Of a stretch of 64,000 nucleotides of DNA, positions 1-9,915 are shown in pieces. A program made the translations under genes and the position numbers. Source of the DNA: Bog-473 sp963701955 (GTDB taxonomy: Bacteria > Actinomycetota > Acidimicrobiia > Acidimicrobiales > RAAP-2); NCBI GenBank assembly GCA_963701955.1, contig OY969694.1:62001-126000 (forward strand), read 5' to 3'. Under the pieces are notes generated by a model. That model did no database searches. It was not told the DNA's origin and saw only the letters and a program-made list of their open reading frames with translations. How positions within the stretch are numbered: the first letter of the stretch is position 1; every line of letters starts with the position of its first letter.

Positions 1-173
1 TCCGCGGCTCGGCAGGTTCCATCCCGCTCAACAAGCCGGTCGTGGGAATGTCCTCCGAGGGCAACGGATATTGGTTGGTGGCCTCAGACGGCGGGATCTT
101 CAGCTACGACGCGGTCTTCCACGGGTCGGCCGGAGGCATCGCTCTCGCCGCACCCATCGTGGCGATGGGCTGA
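1..173 (+). CDS. C-terminal end of a secreted repeat protein (partial)
   Basis: The reading frame enters from outside the window and ends at the TGA at 171-173, giving the last 56 residues of a larger protein. The visible part contains the motif GYWLVASDGGIFSYDA followed by FHGSAGG and two copies of a PxVxMxS/G pattern. This repeat is familiar from large secreted or surface proteins of Acidimicrobiia, where it recurs many times and is thought to form a beta-propeller-like fold. The function is unknown. Only the final repeat unit is seen, so neither a signal peptide nor the N-terminal domain can be judged. Confidence 0.75.
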   Translation, partial: RGSAGSIPLNKPVVGMSSEGNGYWLVASDGGIFSYDAVFHGSAGGIALAAPIVAMG

Positions 174-457
174 CCGAGTCGCCCGGGGGCCGGCGCCGGT
201 CCGGGAGGTAGCGCAGTTGTCGCTGACAAGCCTTCGAACGTGTCCCGCCATCACCTCGCCGACGACCGACTGCAGCTCCCGGCCGGCGGCTCACGACCAG
301 CGACTTACGTCCTCAAGGGAGGGTCCGAGACGCCCGAAAGAGAAGACCGGGTGGTTGTGCGAACGTTGTGCGAGAGGGAGGAACTTGCCGACTGCCAGGA
401 CTACCATTCTTTCGTGAGAGGCGGCGATCACGACTGTGGCTTCGACGGTTCGACCCC

Positions 458-1834
458 ATGAACAGCCGCGCACCTGCCTCACAGGATCACAGCCCAAAGA
501 GCAGAACCTCGATGTGGAAGCGGTACGGCGGTACGGAACCGCATCACGTGGCGGAACTGCGGCGTCTGTTCACCACGTTCGGATATCTCGTTGCCAGCAA
601 TGGCGCGACTGCGCTGATCGGCCTCGTCTACTGGGCGGTCGTGACGCATCTCTTTCGTCCGACGGAGGTCGGCCTTGCCGCCGCAGCCGCTTCGACGGCC
701 TTACTCCTGGCGGCCTTCGGTGCGCTCGGGATCCCGTTGCTCCTCTTGGCGGAAATTGAGTCGCTCGATACAACCGAACGGCGCGTGTTCTTCACGACCG
801 GGAACACCATCGCTGCATTTGTGGTCCTGATCATGGCCATCGGCACCATCGCGCTTTCCCCCTGGCTGGGGCAGAGCCTCCACATGATCGGTTCGAATCC
901 CGTTACCGCAGCCCTCTTCGTCGTCGGCTCAGTGGCAACCATGGCCGGGCTCACTCTCGACGGAGCGGCAGTCGGGCTGCACCGCGGTGCGGCGCAGCTC
1001 TGGCGAGGCAGCCTGAGCTCCGTTTTGAAGCTCGCATGCGTCGGTGTCCTGGTCCTTGCTTCCACGCGTACGAGCACCGGTCTGATCTTCGCCTGGGCGG
1101 TGTCCTTCGTGGTCGCATTCTTCGTCTGCATCCCGATGCTCGGACTGCAGCACGGACCAGCGGGAGAAGGAGCGCTGGCTCACCGTGAGGCGCTGGTGCG
1201 TCGGTTTGGCAAACTCTCGCTCCAGCACCACGTGCTGAATCTCTCCATAAGTTCGGTCTCCTACATCATCCCGCTCACGGCAACCCTCCTGATCTCACCG
1301 TCGGACGTCGCCTACTTCTCTGCTGCGTATCTGCTTGGCTCCACCCTGATGGTCGTCCCGTATCTGCTCGCCCTCTCTTTGTTCGCCGAGCGTTCGGGTG
1401 ATCCTGGTCTCCTCCACCGCAACGTACGACGCACGTTCCCCCTCGGCCTCGCGCTGATCGGGGGCATGATCCTGGTCGTGGAGATTGCTGCTCCGTACGC
1501 CCTGCATCTCTTCGGTCCCGCATATGCTCAGAACGGAACGACGGCATTGCGCATCTTGATCCTGGTGGGACCTGCCTACGTCATCAAGGATCACTACGTG
1601 TCGATTCGCCGAGCCCAGCACCGTATGGCCCACGCCTCGAGCATCATGGCCATCGGGACCGTTGTCGAAGTCACGGGATCGGCCATTGGCGGTGCGTTGT
1701 GGGGTTTGAACGGCATTTGCCTCGGTTGGGTGCTTGCTGCGTCCTGTGAGGCGATGGTCCTCCTTTCACCGGTGCTACATGTCTTCCGTCGCGTTCCCGC
1801 CGCCGATTCGGATGCAGGCAATGAATCCGATTGA
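458..1834 (+). CDS. Polysaccharide flippase / Wzx-like membrane protein
   Basis: A 458-residue integral membrane protein with roughly a dozen hydrophobic segments from about residue 35 to the end, separated by short basic loops. This is the architecture of the MOP superfamily (Wzx / polysaccharide_synt), which moves lipid-linked sugar repeat units across the inner membrane. The segment FGYLVASNGATALIGLVYW near the start is typical of the first helix pair in this family. The start is uncertain: ATG 458 is used, with ATG 512 as the alternative, and neither has a clear ribosome site. The end overlaps the following ATP-grasp gene, suggesting coupled expression. Substrate unknown. Confidence 0.75.
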   Translation: MNSRAPASQDHSPKSRTSMWKRYGGTEPHHVAELRRLFTTFGYLVASNGATALIGLVYWAVVTHLFRPTEVGLAAAAASTALLLAAFGALGIPLLLLAEIESLDTTERRVFFTTGNTIAAFVVLIMAIGTIALSPWLGQSLHMIGSNPVTAALFVVGSVATMAGLTLDGAAVGLHRGAAQLWRGSLSSVLKLACVGVLVLASTRTSTGLIFAWAVSFVVAFFVCIPMLGLQHGPAGEGALAHREALVRRFGKLSLQHHVLNLSISSVSYIIPLTATLLISPSDVAYFSAAYLLGSTLMVVPYLLALSLFAERSGDPGLLHRNVRRTFPLGLALIGGMILVVEIAAPYALHLFGPAYAQNGTTALRILILVGPAYVIKDHYVSIRRAQHRMAHASSIMAIGTVVEVTGSAIGGALWGLNGICLGWVLAASCEAMVLLSPVLHVFRRVPAADSDAGNESD

Positions 1835-3167
1835 GCCCGTCAAGACGGCCATGCCGACACGGGCTCGTAAGGGGCGCACAATCGACCCCCTGTTCCGTCA
1901 CCTGCCGCGGGGCGATCGCCGTTCGACCGTACCCCCCGCCCTCGACTGTGGTCTGCCGGTCCTTCTCGTCCGGGTCGGCCATTACCCGATCCATCACGGC
2001 ACGGTTGGAGTGATTCGCACGATGGGCCGTGCCGGTGTACCGGTCTACGCGGTGACCGAGGACGGCGTCACCCCCGCGTCAACCAGTCGGTACCTCACTG
2101 GCCAAGTGAAGCTCTCGTCCGGCGGGGAGCCGGACCAGTCGGCACTGCTCGACCGTCTCGTCGAGGTGGTCGACGGGCTGCCGGCCAGGCCGCTGCTGGT
2201 CTGCACCGACGACGAGGCGGCCGTGCTCGTGGCCGAAGGCGCGGCTGCGCTGGCCGGCCGGGCGATCTGCCCCGCCGTCCCCCCAGACCTGCCACGCCAG
2301 CTTGCCAGCAAGCGCGGTCTCTACGAGATCTGCCGGCGTTTCGGCGTTCCCACACTTGTCACATCGTGCGTGAAGACGGGCGACGAACTCGAGGCGGCCC
2401 TGACGGACCTCGCGCTCCCGGTCGTGGTGAAGCCGAACGATCCGTGGACCCGCCTGACCCGCCCGGTCGTCGCCGGTAGCACGATCGTGCGCACGCCCGA
2501 GGATGTGAAGCGACTGCGCGCCGCGTTCGACCGTTGGCCCGGGGGTACCGACGTCGTCGTGCAGGAGTACCTGCCCGACGACGACGCAGAGGACTGGTTC
2601 GCTCACGGCTACTGCGCGGCCTCGTCAGACGTCGCGCGCATCTTCACGGGCCGCAAGTTCTGGTCGTGGCCCCCACGCGCCGGAGCCACCGCCTACGCCC
2701 GAACGGAGCGGAACGAGGAGATCGAGGACTCCGTCCGCGAGCTGTGCCGGCGGATCGGCTATCGCGGCATCTTTGACACGGACTGGCGGTACGACCGAAG
2801 AACCGGCACCTATCTTCTGCTCGACTTCAATCCTCGCGTCGGGGCCCAATTCCGCATGTTCGAGGACGATGGCGGCGTCGACGTCGTCAGGGCCATGCAC
2901 CTCGACCTCTCGGGGCGCCCCTTGAGTCCCGGGCGACCGGTCGAGGGAGAGCGATTTCTTGCGGAGAACCTGGGGGTGGCAGCTCGTGGCCACTATCGCG
3001 ACGAACCGCTACCACCCGAGATCCCGGGCGCGCCCACGCGTCTCAGGCTCGCCTGGTTCAGCGTCGACGACCTACGGCCTTTCATCACCATGATCATTCA
3101 GCAGGTGGCGGCCTCGGTCCGGTCCCGGCGGAGGGCGCTGCGGTCCCGCTCGTCAGCCGACGCGTAG
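1821..3167 (+). CDS. ATP-grasp domain carboxylate ligase-like protein
   Basis: A 448-residue protein with an N-terminal Rossmann-like region (LPVLLVRVG, then HGTVGVIRTMGRAGVPVYAV). An ATP-grasp fold follows: nucleotide-binding lysine segment PVVVKPND near residue 203, and metal-binding segment LLLDFNPRVG near residue 335. The family joins a carboxylate to an amine or thiol through an acyl phosphate; similar stand-alone members act on cell-wall or capsule precursors. It starts inside the end of the flippase gene (ATG 1821; ATG 1812 and 1851 also possible), so a joint role in envelope polysaccharide modification is plausible but unproven. The 3' end overlaps the convergent flavoprotein gene by 15 bases. 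Confidence 0.75.
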   Translation: MNPIEPVKTAMPTRARKGRTIDPLFRHLPRGDRRSTVPPALDCGLPVLLVRVGHYPIHHGTVGVIRTMGRAGVPVYAVTEDGVTPASTSRYLTGQVKLSSGGEPDQSALLDRLVEVVDGLPARPLLVCTDDEAAVLVAEGAAALAGRAICPAVPPDLPRQLASKRGLYEICRRFGVPTLVTSCVKTGDELEAALTDLALPVVVKPNDPWTRLTRPVVAGSTIVRTPEDVKRLRAAFDRWPGGTDVVVQEYLPDDDAEDWFAHGYCAASSDVARIFTGRKFWSWPPRAGATAYARTERNEEIEDSVRELCRRIGYRGIFDTDWRYDRRTGTYLLLDFNPRVGAQFRMFEDDGGVDVVRAMHLDLSGRPLSPGRPVEGERFLAENLGVAARGHYRDEPLPPEIPGAPTRLRLAWFSVDDLRPFITMIIQQVAASVRSRRRALRSRSSADA

Positions 3168-4387
3168 ACGGGCGGCCACGCCGTCGGCCACCCGCGAACC
3201 GGCGAAGTCGGAGCCGCAGACGAAACGCATCATCGGGCCGAAGGTGGCCGCCGCCGCCAGCCCGCCGAAGAAGAGGCCCGGCACGGACGACTCGAACCCC
3301 CCCGACAGGCGGGGCGATCCTTCCACGGTCTCGACCGAGCTCGCGAGCTCGGTCGAGAGGAGGCCGAGGGAGCCCACGTCGACTCGGTAGCCGGTGGCCG
3401 CGATGACGTGAGCCACGTCGAGGTGCGAGGGCGTGCCGTCTTGGCCGACGAGGTCCAGCCGGACGCCGTCGGCGTGTGGACCGGCGCCGGTCACCTTGGT
3501 GCGCAGGCGGACGTCGATCCCCTCGAACCTGCCCTTCAGCCACCACGCGCCGAATGGACCGAGGATCTTCTGCACGCCGGCCAGTCGGACCCGGTCGGGC
3601 AGGTGCCGGTAGGCCGCCACGTACGCGTGACGAGCAGGTGCGTCCAGCCGTTGCCGAGCTGCGACGGGGGCGCTCGCAACGTGTGCAAGAGTCCCGGGTT
3701 GGGCGGCGGTGGAGGTCCGCCCCAGAGCAATTCGGGTGATCGGACGAGGAGGTGCACGGTCGCGCCGGCTTCGTGGAGCAGCACGGCGGTCTCCAGAGCC
3801 GATTGACCCCTTCCGATCACCGCGACGGTCTTGCCGCTGAATCCCGACAGATCGTGGTGGTCACTCGAATGGCTGACGAGCCCGTGCGCCCAGTCGGCCT
3901 CGCGACCCTCGCCCCGGAGTTCGGGCGGCACGTAAGCGAACGGCGCCGTGCCGACGGCGACGACCACCGTTGCCGACCGGAACTGCTCGCCGGAAGCGAG
4001 CTTGACCTCGAATCCCGACGACAGGCGAGCGACGCTGCTGACCTGCTCCTGCTCGAGCTCTGACACCTCTTGCTCTTGAAACCACCTGCCGTACTCAATG
4101 AATTCGGCGACGGGGATCGGGATCTCGCCGCCGTCCTTGTCGTAGGGCTCGACTCCGGCGGCCGCGCACCAGTCGCCGATCCCCATCCGCTGATGCGGCG
4201 AGCCGATGCTCGAGTCCCGGGCCGTCGACTTGAGGAACATCCCGATCGGCATGTGCTCGAGCCACCCACCCATGGGGGTGCCGAACGTGCGGTGCTCGAC
4301 GTGGCGTTGTGTGAGGTTCGCGGCGGCGGCGAGGCCGTAGGGGCCGGCGCCGATGACCACCGCGCCCACATTCTCGGTTACTGGCAC
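3153..4387 (-). CDS. Flavin-containing monooxygenase-like oxidoreductase (frameshifted)
   Basis: Two overlapping frames together make one FAD/NADPH-dependent oxidoreductase. The first part, from GTG 4387, carries the FAD-binding motif GAGPYGLAAAA near residue 13 and a second dinucleotide motif VIGRGQSALETAVLL near residue 190. The second part resumes near 3620 and runs to 3153, with VIAATGYRVDVG, a motif typical of flavin monooxygenases. The break is near 3620-3630, where one base appears to be missing after LLVTR. It is either a sequencing error or a recent null mutation. The gene stands alone between convergent and co-oriented neighbours; substrate unknown. Confidence 0.75.
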
Positions 4388-4483
4388 GGGGGCAGAGAAT
4401 ACGTGCCGGACGGGCCCGGTGGGAAATCGCCTCTTCGGTCCGTCGGCGTCCTCCGCGCCCGTCGACCCAACCCCGCGGTGGAG

Positions 4484-5455
4484 CTAGGCGCTCTGAGCGC
4501 CCTTGTAGTACGCCACCAGCTCTTGCGGCGATGCGGTTGAGTCGGACTTCTGCGCAAGCAAGAAGACGCTCGACGCGCTGTCGATCGATCTCCCCTCATG
4601 GAGCCATCGATTGAGAAACGAGGTCCAGAACGTTGACAGTCGTGCCGTGAATGCCAGTGCTCTCGATCGCGTGAGAGCACGGACGAAGTCGGCGAAGGAC
4701 CAGCTCAACGTGGTTCCCGATCCCCGCAGGAGCCCTGAATCGATGACCGTGAATCGTTTGAAGAGCGCCCGATGGCCGCTGTCGGTGAATCGGGTGAAGT
4801 CGTAGGGACCCTCGTGGACGGACTGTAGGAATGGCGTATCCGCGTAAACCAGACCGTCCTTTCGGAGGATCCTGTGGATTTCTTCGACGACGTTCCAAGG
4901 CTCAAGGACATGTTCGAGCACGGCCTGGATCACAACGGCATCCATCGAACCCGCGGCGAGGGGGATGCCGTGAGCGTCAGCGATGAACTGGGTCAGCGGG
5001 CTGGCGTAGATGTCGAAAGCGATCAGGTTCACGTCGTTCGCTTCGTAGAGCTCTTCCGTCTGGTGGCCCATTGCTCCCCCTCCGATCACGAGCACGTTCA
5101 GGCGAGCGGACGACGTCCGGCTTCGGAGGATGCGGAGCAACTGCTGAATCTGTGCGGCGGTGACGTCGTTTGGTGCCTCCACGGTTCGCGTCAACGCCCA
5201 GCGGGCGAGGCGCCGACTCGGGCTGGTGGATCGCTGAACGGGAGAAGAGCCGTCAGACGCCTGCAGGTGATCAACGGATATGACGCTGCTCTCCAGATCG
5301 ACGAGGACCGGCTTCTCCGAAATGGTCATGAACGGGCCACGTGAGAGCACGCACGCTGGGTTCGAGCACTGGTACTTCCCGTCACACGTCAGGGGACGGC
5401 GACAGCGGGGACATGCGAGCAGTCCCCAGATTTCGGTTATGTCGACGAGAGCCAT
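4484..5455 (-). CDS. SAM-dependent methyltransferase with N-terminal zinc ribbon
   Basis: A 323-residue protein. Residues about 12-35 contain two CxxC-like pairs (CPRC and CSNPAC), a Trm112-like zinc ribbon often fused to small-molecule methyltransferases. The class I methyltransferase domain follows, with motif I NVLVIGGGAMG near residue 120 and the post-motif QAVLEHVLEPWNVVEEIHRILRKDG, the usual helix of the Methyltransf_11 family. ATG 5455 is chosen because it precedes the zinc ribbon directly; a longer frame upstream has no family similarity. The setting among glycan and surface genes suggests modification of an envelope component, but the substrate is unknown. Confidence 0.75.
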   Translation of the reverse strand: MALVDITEIWGLLACPRCRRPLTCDGKYQCSNPACVLSRGPFMTISEKPVLVDLESSVISVDHLQASDGSSPVQRSTSPSRRLARWALTRTVEAPNDVTAAQIQQLLRILRSRTSSARLNVLVIGGGAMGHQTEELYEANDVNLIAFDIYASPLTQFIADAHGIPLAAGSMDAVVIQAVLEHVLEPWNVVEEIHRILRKDGLVYADTPFLQSVHEGPYDFTRFTDSGHRALFKRFTVIDSGLLRGSGTTLSWSFADFVRALTRSRALAFTARLSTFWTSFLNRWLHEGRSIDSASSVFLLAQKSDSTASPQELVAYYKGAQSA

Positions 5456-5526
5456 CGATTTCGCGTCCAATCCTACCTGGCCAGTTGCGAGCTCGTTCTC
5501 TGGCGGTCCGGCCTCCAACGGGAGAC

Positions 5527-6330
5527 TTAGCGGCGGATCCTCCAGGAAAAGGTGGCCGAGCCGTGCGCACCCGTGTTGTCGGTCACCGTCACGGTGACGG
5601 TGGTCGTCCCCGTCGTTGTGGGGGTTCCGGAGACTAGCCCCGTGGAGGAGCTGATCGTCAGACCGCGCGGGAGCCCGGTGGAGCTGTAGGTCAGCGTCGC
5701 GCCAGAACTCGAGTCGCTGGCGTGGATCTGCAAACTGGTGGATCGGCCGACGGTGCCCGTCTGTGATCCGGGGTTCGTCACCGTCACGGTGTTGCCGGTC
5801 ACCGTCCACGAGAAGGTGGCCGAGCCGCGAGCACCGGTGGTGTCCGTCGCCGTCACGGTGACGCTGTAGCTCCCGGACTTGGTCTCCGTGCCGGTGATGA
5901 GTCCCGAGGCGGGGTTGATGGCCAGCGTTGGCGGAAGACCCGACGCGCTGTAGCTCAGGGTCTGTCCACTTGCCGAGTCACTGGCGTGGATCTGGAGGTT
6001 GGCGGACGATCCCACGGTGCCGCCCTGAGGCCCCGGATTGGTCACCGTGACGGTGTTACCGGTCGCGTTGATCGTCCAGGAGAAGCTCGCCGAGCCCTGG
6101 GCCCCGGTGGTGTCGGTCGCGGTGACCGTGACGCTGAAGGTCCCCGTGGCTGTCGGGCTCCCCGAGATCAGTCCGGTGCTGGCGTTGATGCCGAGGCCCG
6201 GCGGCAGCCCCGAGGCTCCGAACGAGAGCGTCTGGCCCGATGCCGAGTCGCTGGCCGCGATCTGCAGCGAGACCGACGTGCCCACCGTGCCCGTCTGCGT
6301 CCCAGGGTTGGTCAGGCTGACCGTGTTGCC
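5527..6330 (-). repeat. Three tandem Ig-like (He_PIG) domain repeats
   Basis: Three units of about 260 bases each encode about 88 residues beginning GNTVTVTNPG or GNTVSLTNPG. Each contains ASDS-SG-TL, GLP-GL-I, TGL-SG and VTVTATDTTGA, ending in FSWTI or similar. Conservation is visible at DNA as well as protein level, so the units arose by recent duplication. They probably act as a stalk or carbohydrate-binding region. Confidence 0.8.
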
Positions 6331-7474
6331 GGTCGACCCGGTGACGATCGGATGGCTGATGGCGCAGTTGTTGGTGTCGTTGGACCAGATGCTCTGCATG
6401 GCGAACGACCCGGTTGACAGGGCGATGTCGGCAGCCGCACCCGTCCCGGAGTTGATCCAGGCGCACTCGTCGCCCACTTCGGATCCTGAGGTGCTGAGCC
6501 AACCGGCGTTGGGGTACTCGTCGGTCAGCGTCTCGGCGTATTCGTGGCCGTTGACGATGCTGTAGCCGTCGAGGGTGCCGGGTGCGTTGACGAACCCGGC
6601 ACCGCAGCTCGCGCCCACGTTCATCAGATAGGGCATGTTCGTGAAGGCGATGTTGCCGAAGGACGAGGTGGCGTACGTGTGCCAGGCGCAGAATCCCTGG
6701 GTTTCGTAGCCGTCGGGGTCCGTGCCTGGGGCGGACAACACGTCGTACTGCGCGTACCGGTTCGACGTCGCAGTGGTGTTCCCGAAATGGATGGCCGCGG
6801 CGCCGGCCTCGTTGGCGAGTTGCTGCACGCTGGCAACCGATGGCTCGGCGGCGCTGTTGTCGAACCAGACTCCGGCCAGGACGCTGCCGCTTGCCGGAAA
6901 CCCGACGTGGGGGGCGCCGGCGGGGCAGGACGTGGCGCCCACTGCCACCGATGGGTCCATCGCAGTACTGGGTCATCGTCCCTGACCACAGTTCGCCGTT
7001 CGTGCCGAGACCCTTGAACATCTGTTGGACATAGGGCGCCCCTCCCACGCCGTCCGCCGAGAAGGTCAGGTTGCCGTTGGCGTCGGTTCCCTGCGTGCCC
7101 CACTGGGTGCCCCAGAAGACGAGGTACACCTTGGGGGCACTCGTCACGGCCCCCTGCCCGCCGTTCACACCGCCGTAGAACTTCATGGTGTTCGGACCGA
7201 CGGCCGCGCCGGCCCCGCCTCGTGCTGCGGGATGCTCGAAGTCCCACGTGCGAATCTTGGAGAACTGGCCCCGGGTGGGAACTGCACCGTGGCGGTAGCT
7301 GTGCCCGACGCTCGGGAGGAAGGGGTTCTGGTCCGCGGTCGAGAGGATCGACGCTCCGGTCGGCGCGCCAGATGGTTCAGCTGCAGCCGATGCCATGGAG
7401 GACAAGACGGAGGTCGTGCCCAGCGTTGTGCCGGCCAGGACGAGACCGGCAGGGAGAAGTCGCAGAAGCCGCAT
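5527..7474 (-). CDS. Secreted PHI-1/EXORDIUM-like protein with three Ig-like repeats (frameshifted)
   Basis: ATG 7474 is preceded by AAGGGGTGG, and the product starts with a signal peptide (MRLLRLLPAGLVLAG...ASAAAEP). An N-terminal domain with KVYLVFWGTQWGTQGTD follows. After a frame break near 6953-6957 the same protein continues with GHEYAETLTDEYPNAGW and EVGDECAW, ending in WSND...NC. The HExxE, TD, GW and ExxDxC order resembles bacterial relatives of the plant PHI-1/EXORDIUM family; enzymatic activity is not established. Three He_PIG-type Ig repeats fill the C-terminus. The break is one extra base in a GGG run (plus strand); removing it gives YCDGPSVAVGA. Probably exported to the cell surface. 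Confidence 0.7.
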
Positions 7475-7834
7475 GCACCACCCCTTAGAAGGACACCTCC
7501 CATGGGTGTCGATCTCGTGACGGTAGAGCGAGGAGCGCCGCCTGTCAACGAATCCCACCGGGCAACGGGGTCCGCAATGAACAACAAGTGAACTACGTGA
7601 ATCTCCGAAGGACCGCAACCCGCTTGGGATCACCGCGGTGACGAGGTCGCGTTGGCGGCCTCGGTCATGCCGCGTTCGCCGTGGCCGTCAGGGAGCGGCA
7701 CGCAGCTCGCATCGGCGACGGCCATCGCGCATGCGACGAAGCCCCGGCAGGAGACCCGTGGAAGCCTCCAGGGACTCCGCCGTCAAGGCCACCATTTGTC
7801 GGAGAATCGGTTTCGGCCTGTCGGCGACACCCCA
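7475..7834. other. Intergenic stretch without a recognised gene
   Basis: These 360 bases lie between the start of the secreted PHI-1-like gene and the stop of the GH16 gene, both on the minus strand. Apart from the ribosome site AAGGGGTGG just before ATG 7474 I see no gene, RNA or strong hairpin. It presumably holds the promoter of the PHI-1-like gene. Confidence 0.5.
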
Positions 7835-8926
7835 CTACGAGTACGCCTTTACCTCGGCGATGGCCATGCTTGCCGATTCGGTGGTGTCCGTCGGCACGGT
7901 ATGCCAGTTCGACGTCTGCTGCGAGGCCACCTGCAGCTCCAAGAGCAATTCGTACGTGCCCGCAACGACGCCTCCCTTATCCGACTCCACCTGTTCGAAC
8001 ATCAGGTTGCCGTCGAGGAAATACTTGACGGCAACGTTGGGGATGTACTGAATCCCGTAGACGTGGTAGCCCGCGGACAGGTCGGATCCGGTGTCGTAGA
8101 CAATGTCGCGATAGCCCGAGTACTGCGTTGCGCTGCCGCCGTAGTCGCTGTGCATGATCTCGTTCGGATTGGCGCTGCGCCACCCGCCCTCGAAGAGATC
8201 GATTTCGGGCACCGTACTGGTCTTGGTATCAGGCATGAACCAGATGGCGGGCCACATTCCCGCCGTCATGTCGGACATCTTGGCCTTCACCTGCACGTAC
8301 CAACCGGTCGAGGGGAGGGAGACCTTGCCTTCCGTCGTCACAACGCCGCTGATCCACGGGTAGGTCTTGGCGTACTGGTTGGTGTTGCGCTGCGCCGTCA
8401 GCGTGAGTCCGTTGTCCACGCTCACCTGGCTCGGCCCGAACATGGCTGCTTCGCCCCCGAAGCCAGGGACATTCGGAGCGGAGTACGGGGAGGGGATGGT
8501 GTCGTGGTTGTTCCACACGATTCCTTGAGCTCCCAGGTACGTGGTCCACTTCGTGGTGTCCAGACTGGTACCGGCGAACCGGTCGTCGAAGATCAGCTGC
8601 TGGCTCGTGTAGCCGGGGGGAGTCGATATGGCCGGGTTCGACTGGCTCGGGGAAGGTGACGTGCTATCGCTGAAGTCCAGATGCCAGATGAGAATCGCCA
8701 CCACGAGGCCAATGACACACACGCTCCCGAGGATCAGGCCGACACAATGCGCAACAAAGAAGGAGGCGGGCCGCCGGACCCGAGTCGAGCGCGGTCCCAA
8801 GGCAGGGCGTTGCGGTCCAGGAGAGAGCCGATCACTTGAGTCCACCGGCAGCTCTGCCTCGTCCACGGAGCGCCGCGTCACGACCCCGCGCTCAACGAGC
8901 GAACCGACGGTCCGCGGCTCGGTCAT
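7835..8926 (-). CDS. Membrane-anchored glycoside hydrolase family 16 protein
   Basis: A 363-residue protein. A basic cytoplasmic tail is followed by one transmembrane helix (residues about 56-81), a Ser/Pro-rich linker, and a GH16 domain starting near LIFDDRFAGTSLDTTKW. The catalytic motif ExDxxE is present as EIDLFE near residue 240, with the nucleophile and acid/base glutamates intact. GH16 enzymes cut beta-1,3- or beta-1,4-glucans and galactans, or rearrange them. The anchor places this one on the outer face of the membrane. Its ATG overlaps the stop of the upstream methyltransferase by four bases (ATGA), so the two are translationally coupled. Confidence 0.85.
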   Translation of the reverse strand: MTEPRTVGSLVERGVVTRRSVDEAELPVDSSDRLSPGPQRPALGPRSTRVRRPASFFVAHCVGLILGSVCVIGLVVAILIWHLDFSDSTSPSPSQSNPAISTPPGYTSQQLIFDDRFAGTSLDTTKWTTYLGAQGIVWNNHDTIPSPYSAPNVPGFGGEAAMFGPSQVSVDNGLTLTAQRNTNQYAKTYPWISGVVTTEGKVSLPSTGWYVQVKAKMSDMTAGMWPAIWFMPDTKTSTVPEIDLFEGGWRSANPNEIMHSDYGGSATQYSGYRDIVYDTGSDLSAGYHVYGIQYIPNVAVKYFLDGNLMFEQVESDKGGVVAGTYELLLELQVASQQTSNWHTVPTDTTESASMAIAEVKAYS

Positions 8927-9915
8927 GGTTCGACTGGGCCGCCCACCTTGGTGGCGAGGATGAGATCCTGGTCACCGAGGGTTCCGGCTCCGTCACCCCA
9001 GAGATCCGGTCGGCCACACCATCCGCCGTAATGCACTCCGTTGGCGACCGACAGCCCGTGTTGCTCGAACAGGTCCTTGACATAGCTCTCCTCGTAGCCA
9101 GTCGAAAGCTCCGCAGCCTTGTCGCTGACGGTCCAGTACGTACCGTGGTCGTTCTTGAAGCGAAGTGATCCTTTTCCGGTCCGCATCATCTCAATGGACT
9201 CGGCGTTCAGGAGATAGAAGGATGCCCAGCAGTGTCCCCCAGGACGTAACACGCGCGAGATCTCGGCGATGTATCTGTGCGTGTCCTCGGGAAGCATGTG
9301 TGTGAAGACGGAGATGAGGAGCACGAGGTCGAAGGCGTCGTCGGGGTATGGAAACGTGTACTCCGATGCCAGCAGCTGCCCATTGGGGTTGTAGTCCTCG
9401 TTGCAGATGTCAGCCAACGTGAAGTGGAAATTTGGATATTGCCGCGCAATGTGACCATTGCACCATTCGATTCCTGACGGGACGATGTCCAGGCCATCGT
9501 ACGAGCCACCTTTCAGATAGGTCGTCAGCGGAATGGCGAGTCGTCCGATTCCACAACCGATGTCCAACACGCGCGACTCCGGCGTGATGACGTTCATCCG
9601 GATCAGACGATCGATTCCCTCCTGTGCGCCTTCTTTGAAATCAACGGTGCCGACGAAGATCATTGATTTCGGCGGAATCAGTTCATTCGACTCGCCGAGA
9701 GCTGATTCGATCAGATCGGGCAGCTTGAAGTACAGCTTGCGGAGCCTCCAGCGGACGCTCCTAGGGATGGCAGGCATCAGCACGCTGTTGAACCACTCCT
9801 GCCGCAACAACAGATCCCTGAACTTGTCCGTGGCAGAAGCGAGCCTCTTCAGCAGGGTGCGCGCCGCGCGCACCAGGTGTGCACCCATGGGTGTCCGTCC
9901 GTCCTCCCAGTGCAT
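8923..9915 (-). CDS. SAM-dependent methyltransferase
   Basis: A 330-residue class I methyltransferase. Motif I is VLDIGCGIGRLAIPL near residue 116; the acidic end of strand 2 is YDGLDI, and FDLVLLISVFTHML is motif II-like. RVLRPGGHCWASFY completes the Methyltransf_25 fold. The N-terminal 70 residues are basic and helical without a predicted membrane segment. It is the first gene of a two-gene unit with the GH16 hydrolase (4-base overlap), so it may modify a glycan or lipid-linked sugar, but the substrate cannot be read from sequence. ATG 9915 is preceded by GGAGCGAG. Confidence 0.8.
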   Translation of the reverse strand: MHWEDGRTPMGAHLVRAARTLLKRLASATDKFRDLLLRQEWFNSVLMPAIPRSVRWRLRKLYFKLPDLIESALGESNELIPPKSMIFVGTVDFKEGAQEGIDRLIRMNVITPESRVLDIGCGIGRLAIPLTTYLKGGSYDGLDIVPSGIEWCNGHIARQYPNFHFTLADICNEDYNPNGQLLASEYTFPYPDDAFDLVLLISVFTHMLPEDTHRYIAEISRVLRPGGHCWASFYLLNAESIEMMRTGKGSLRFKNDHGTYWTVSDKAAELSTGYEESYVKDLFEQHGLSVANGVHYGGWCGRPDLWGDGAGTLGDQDLILATKVGGPVEP

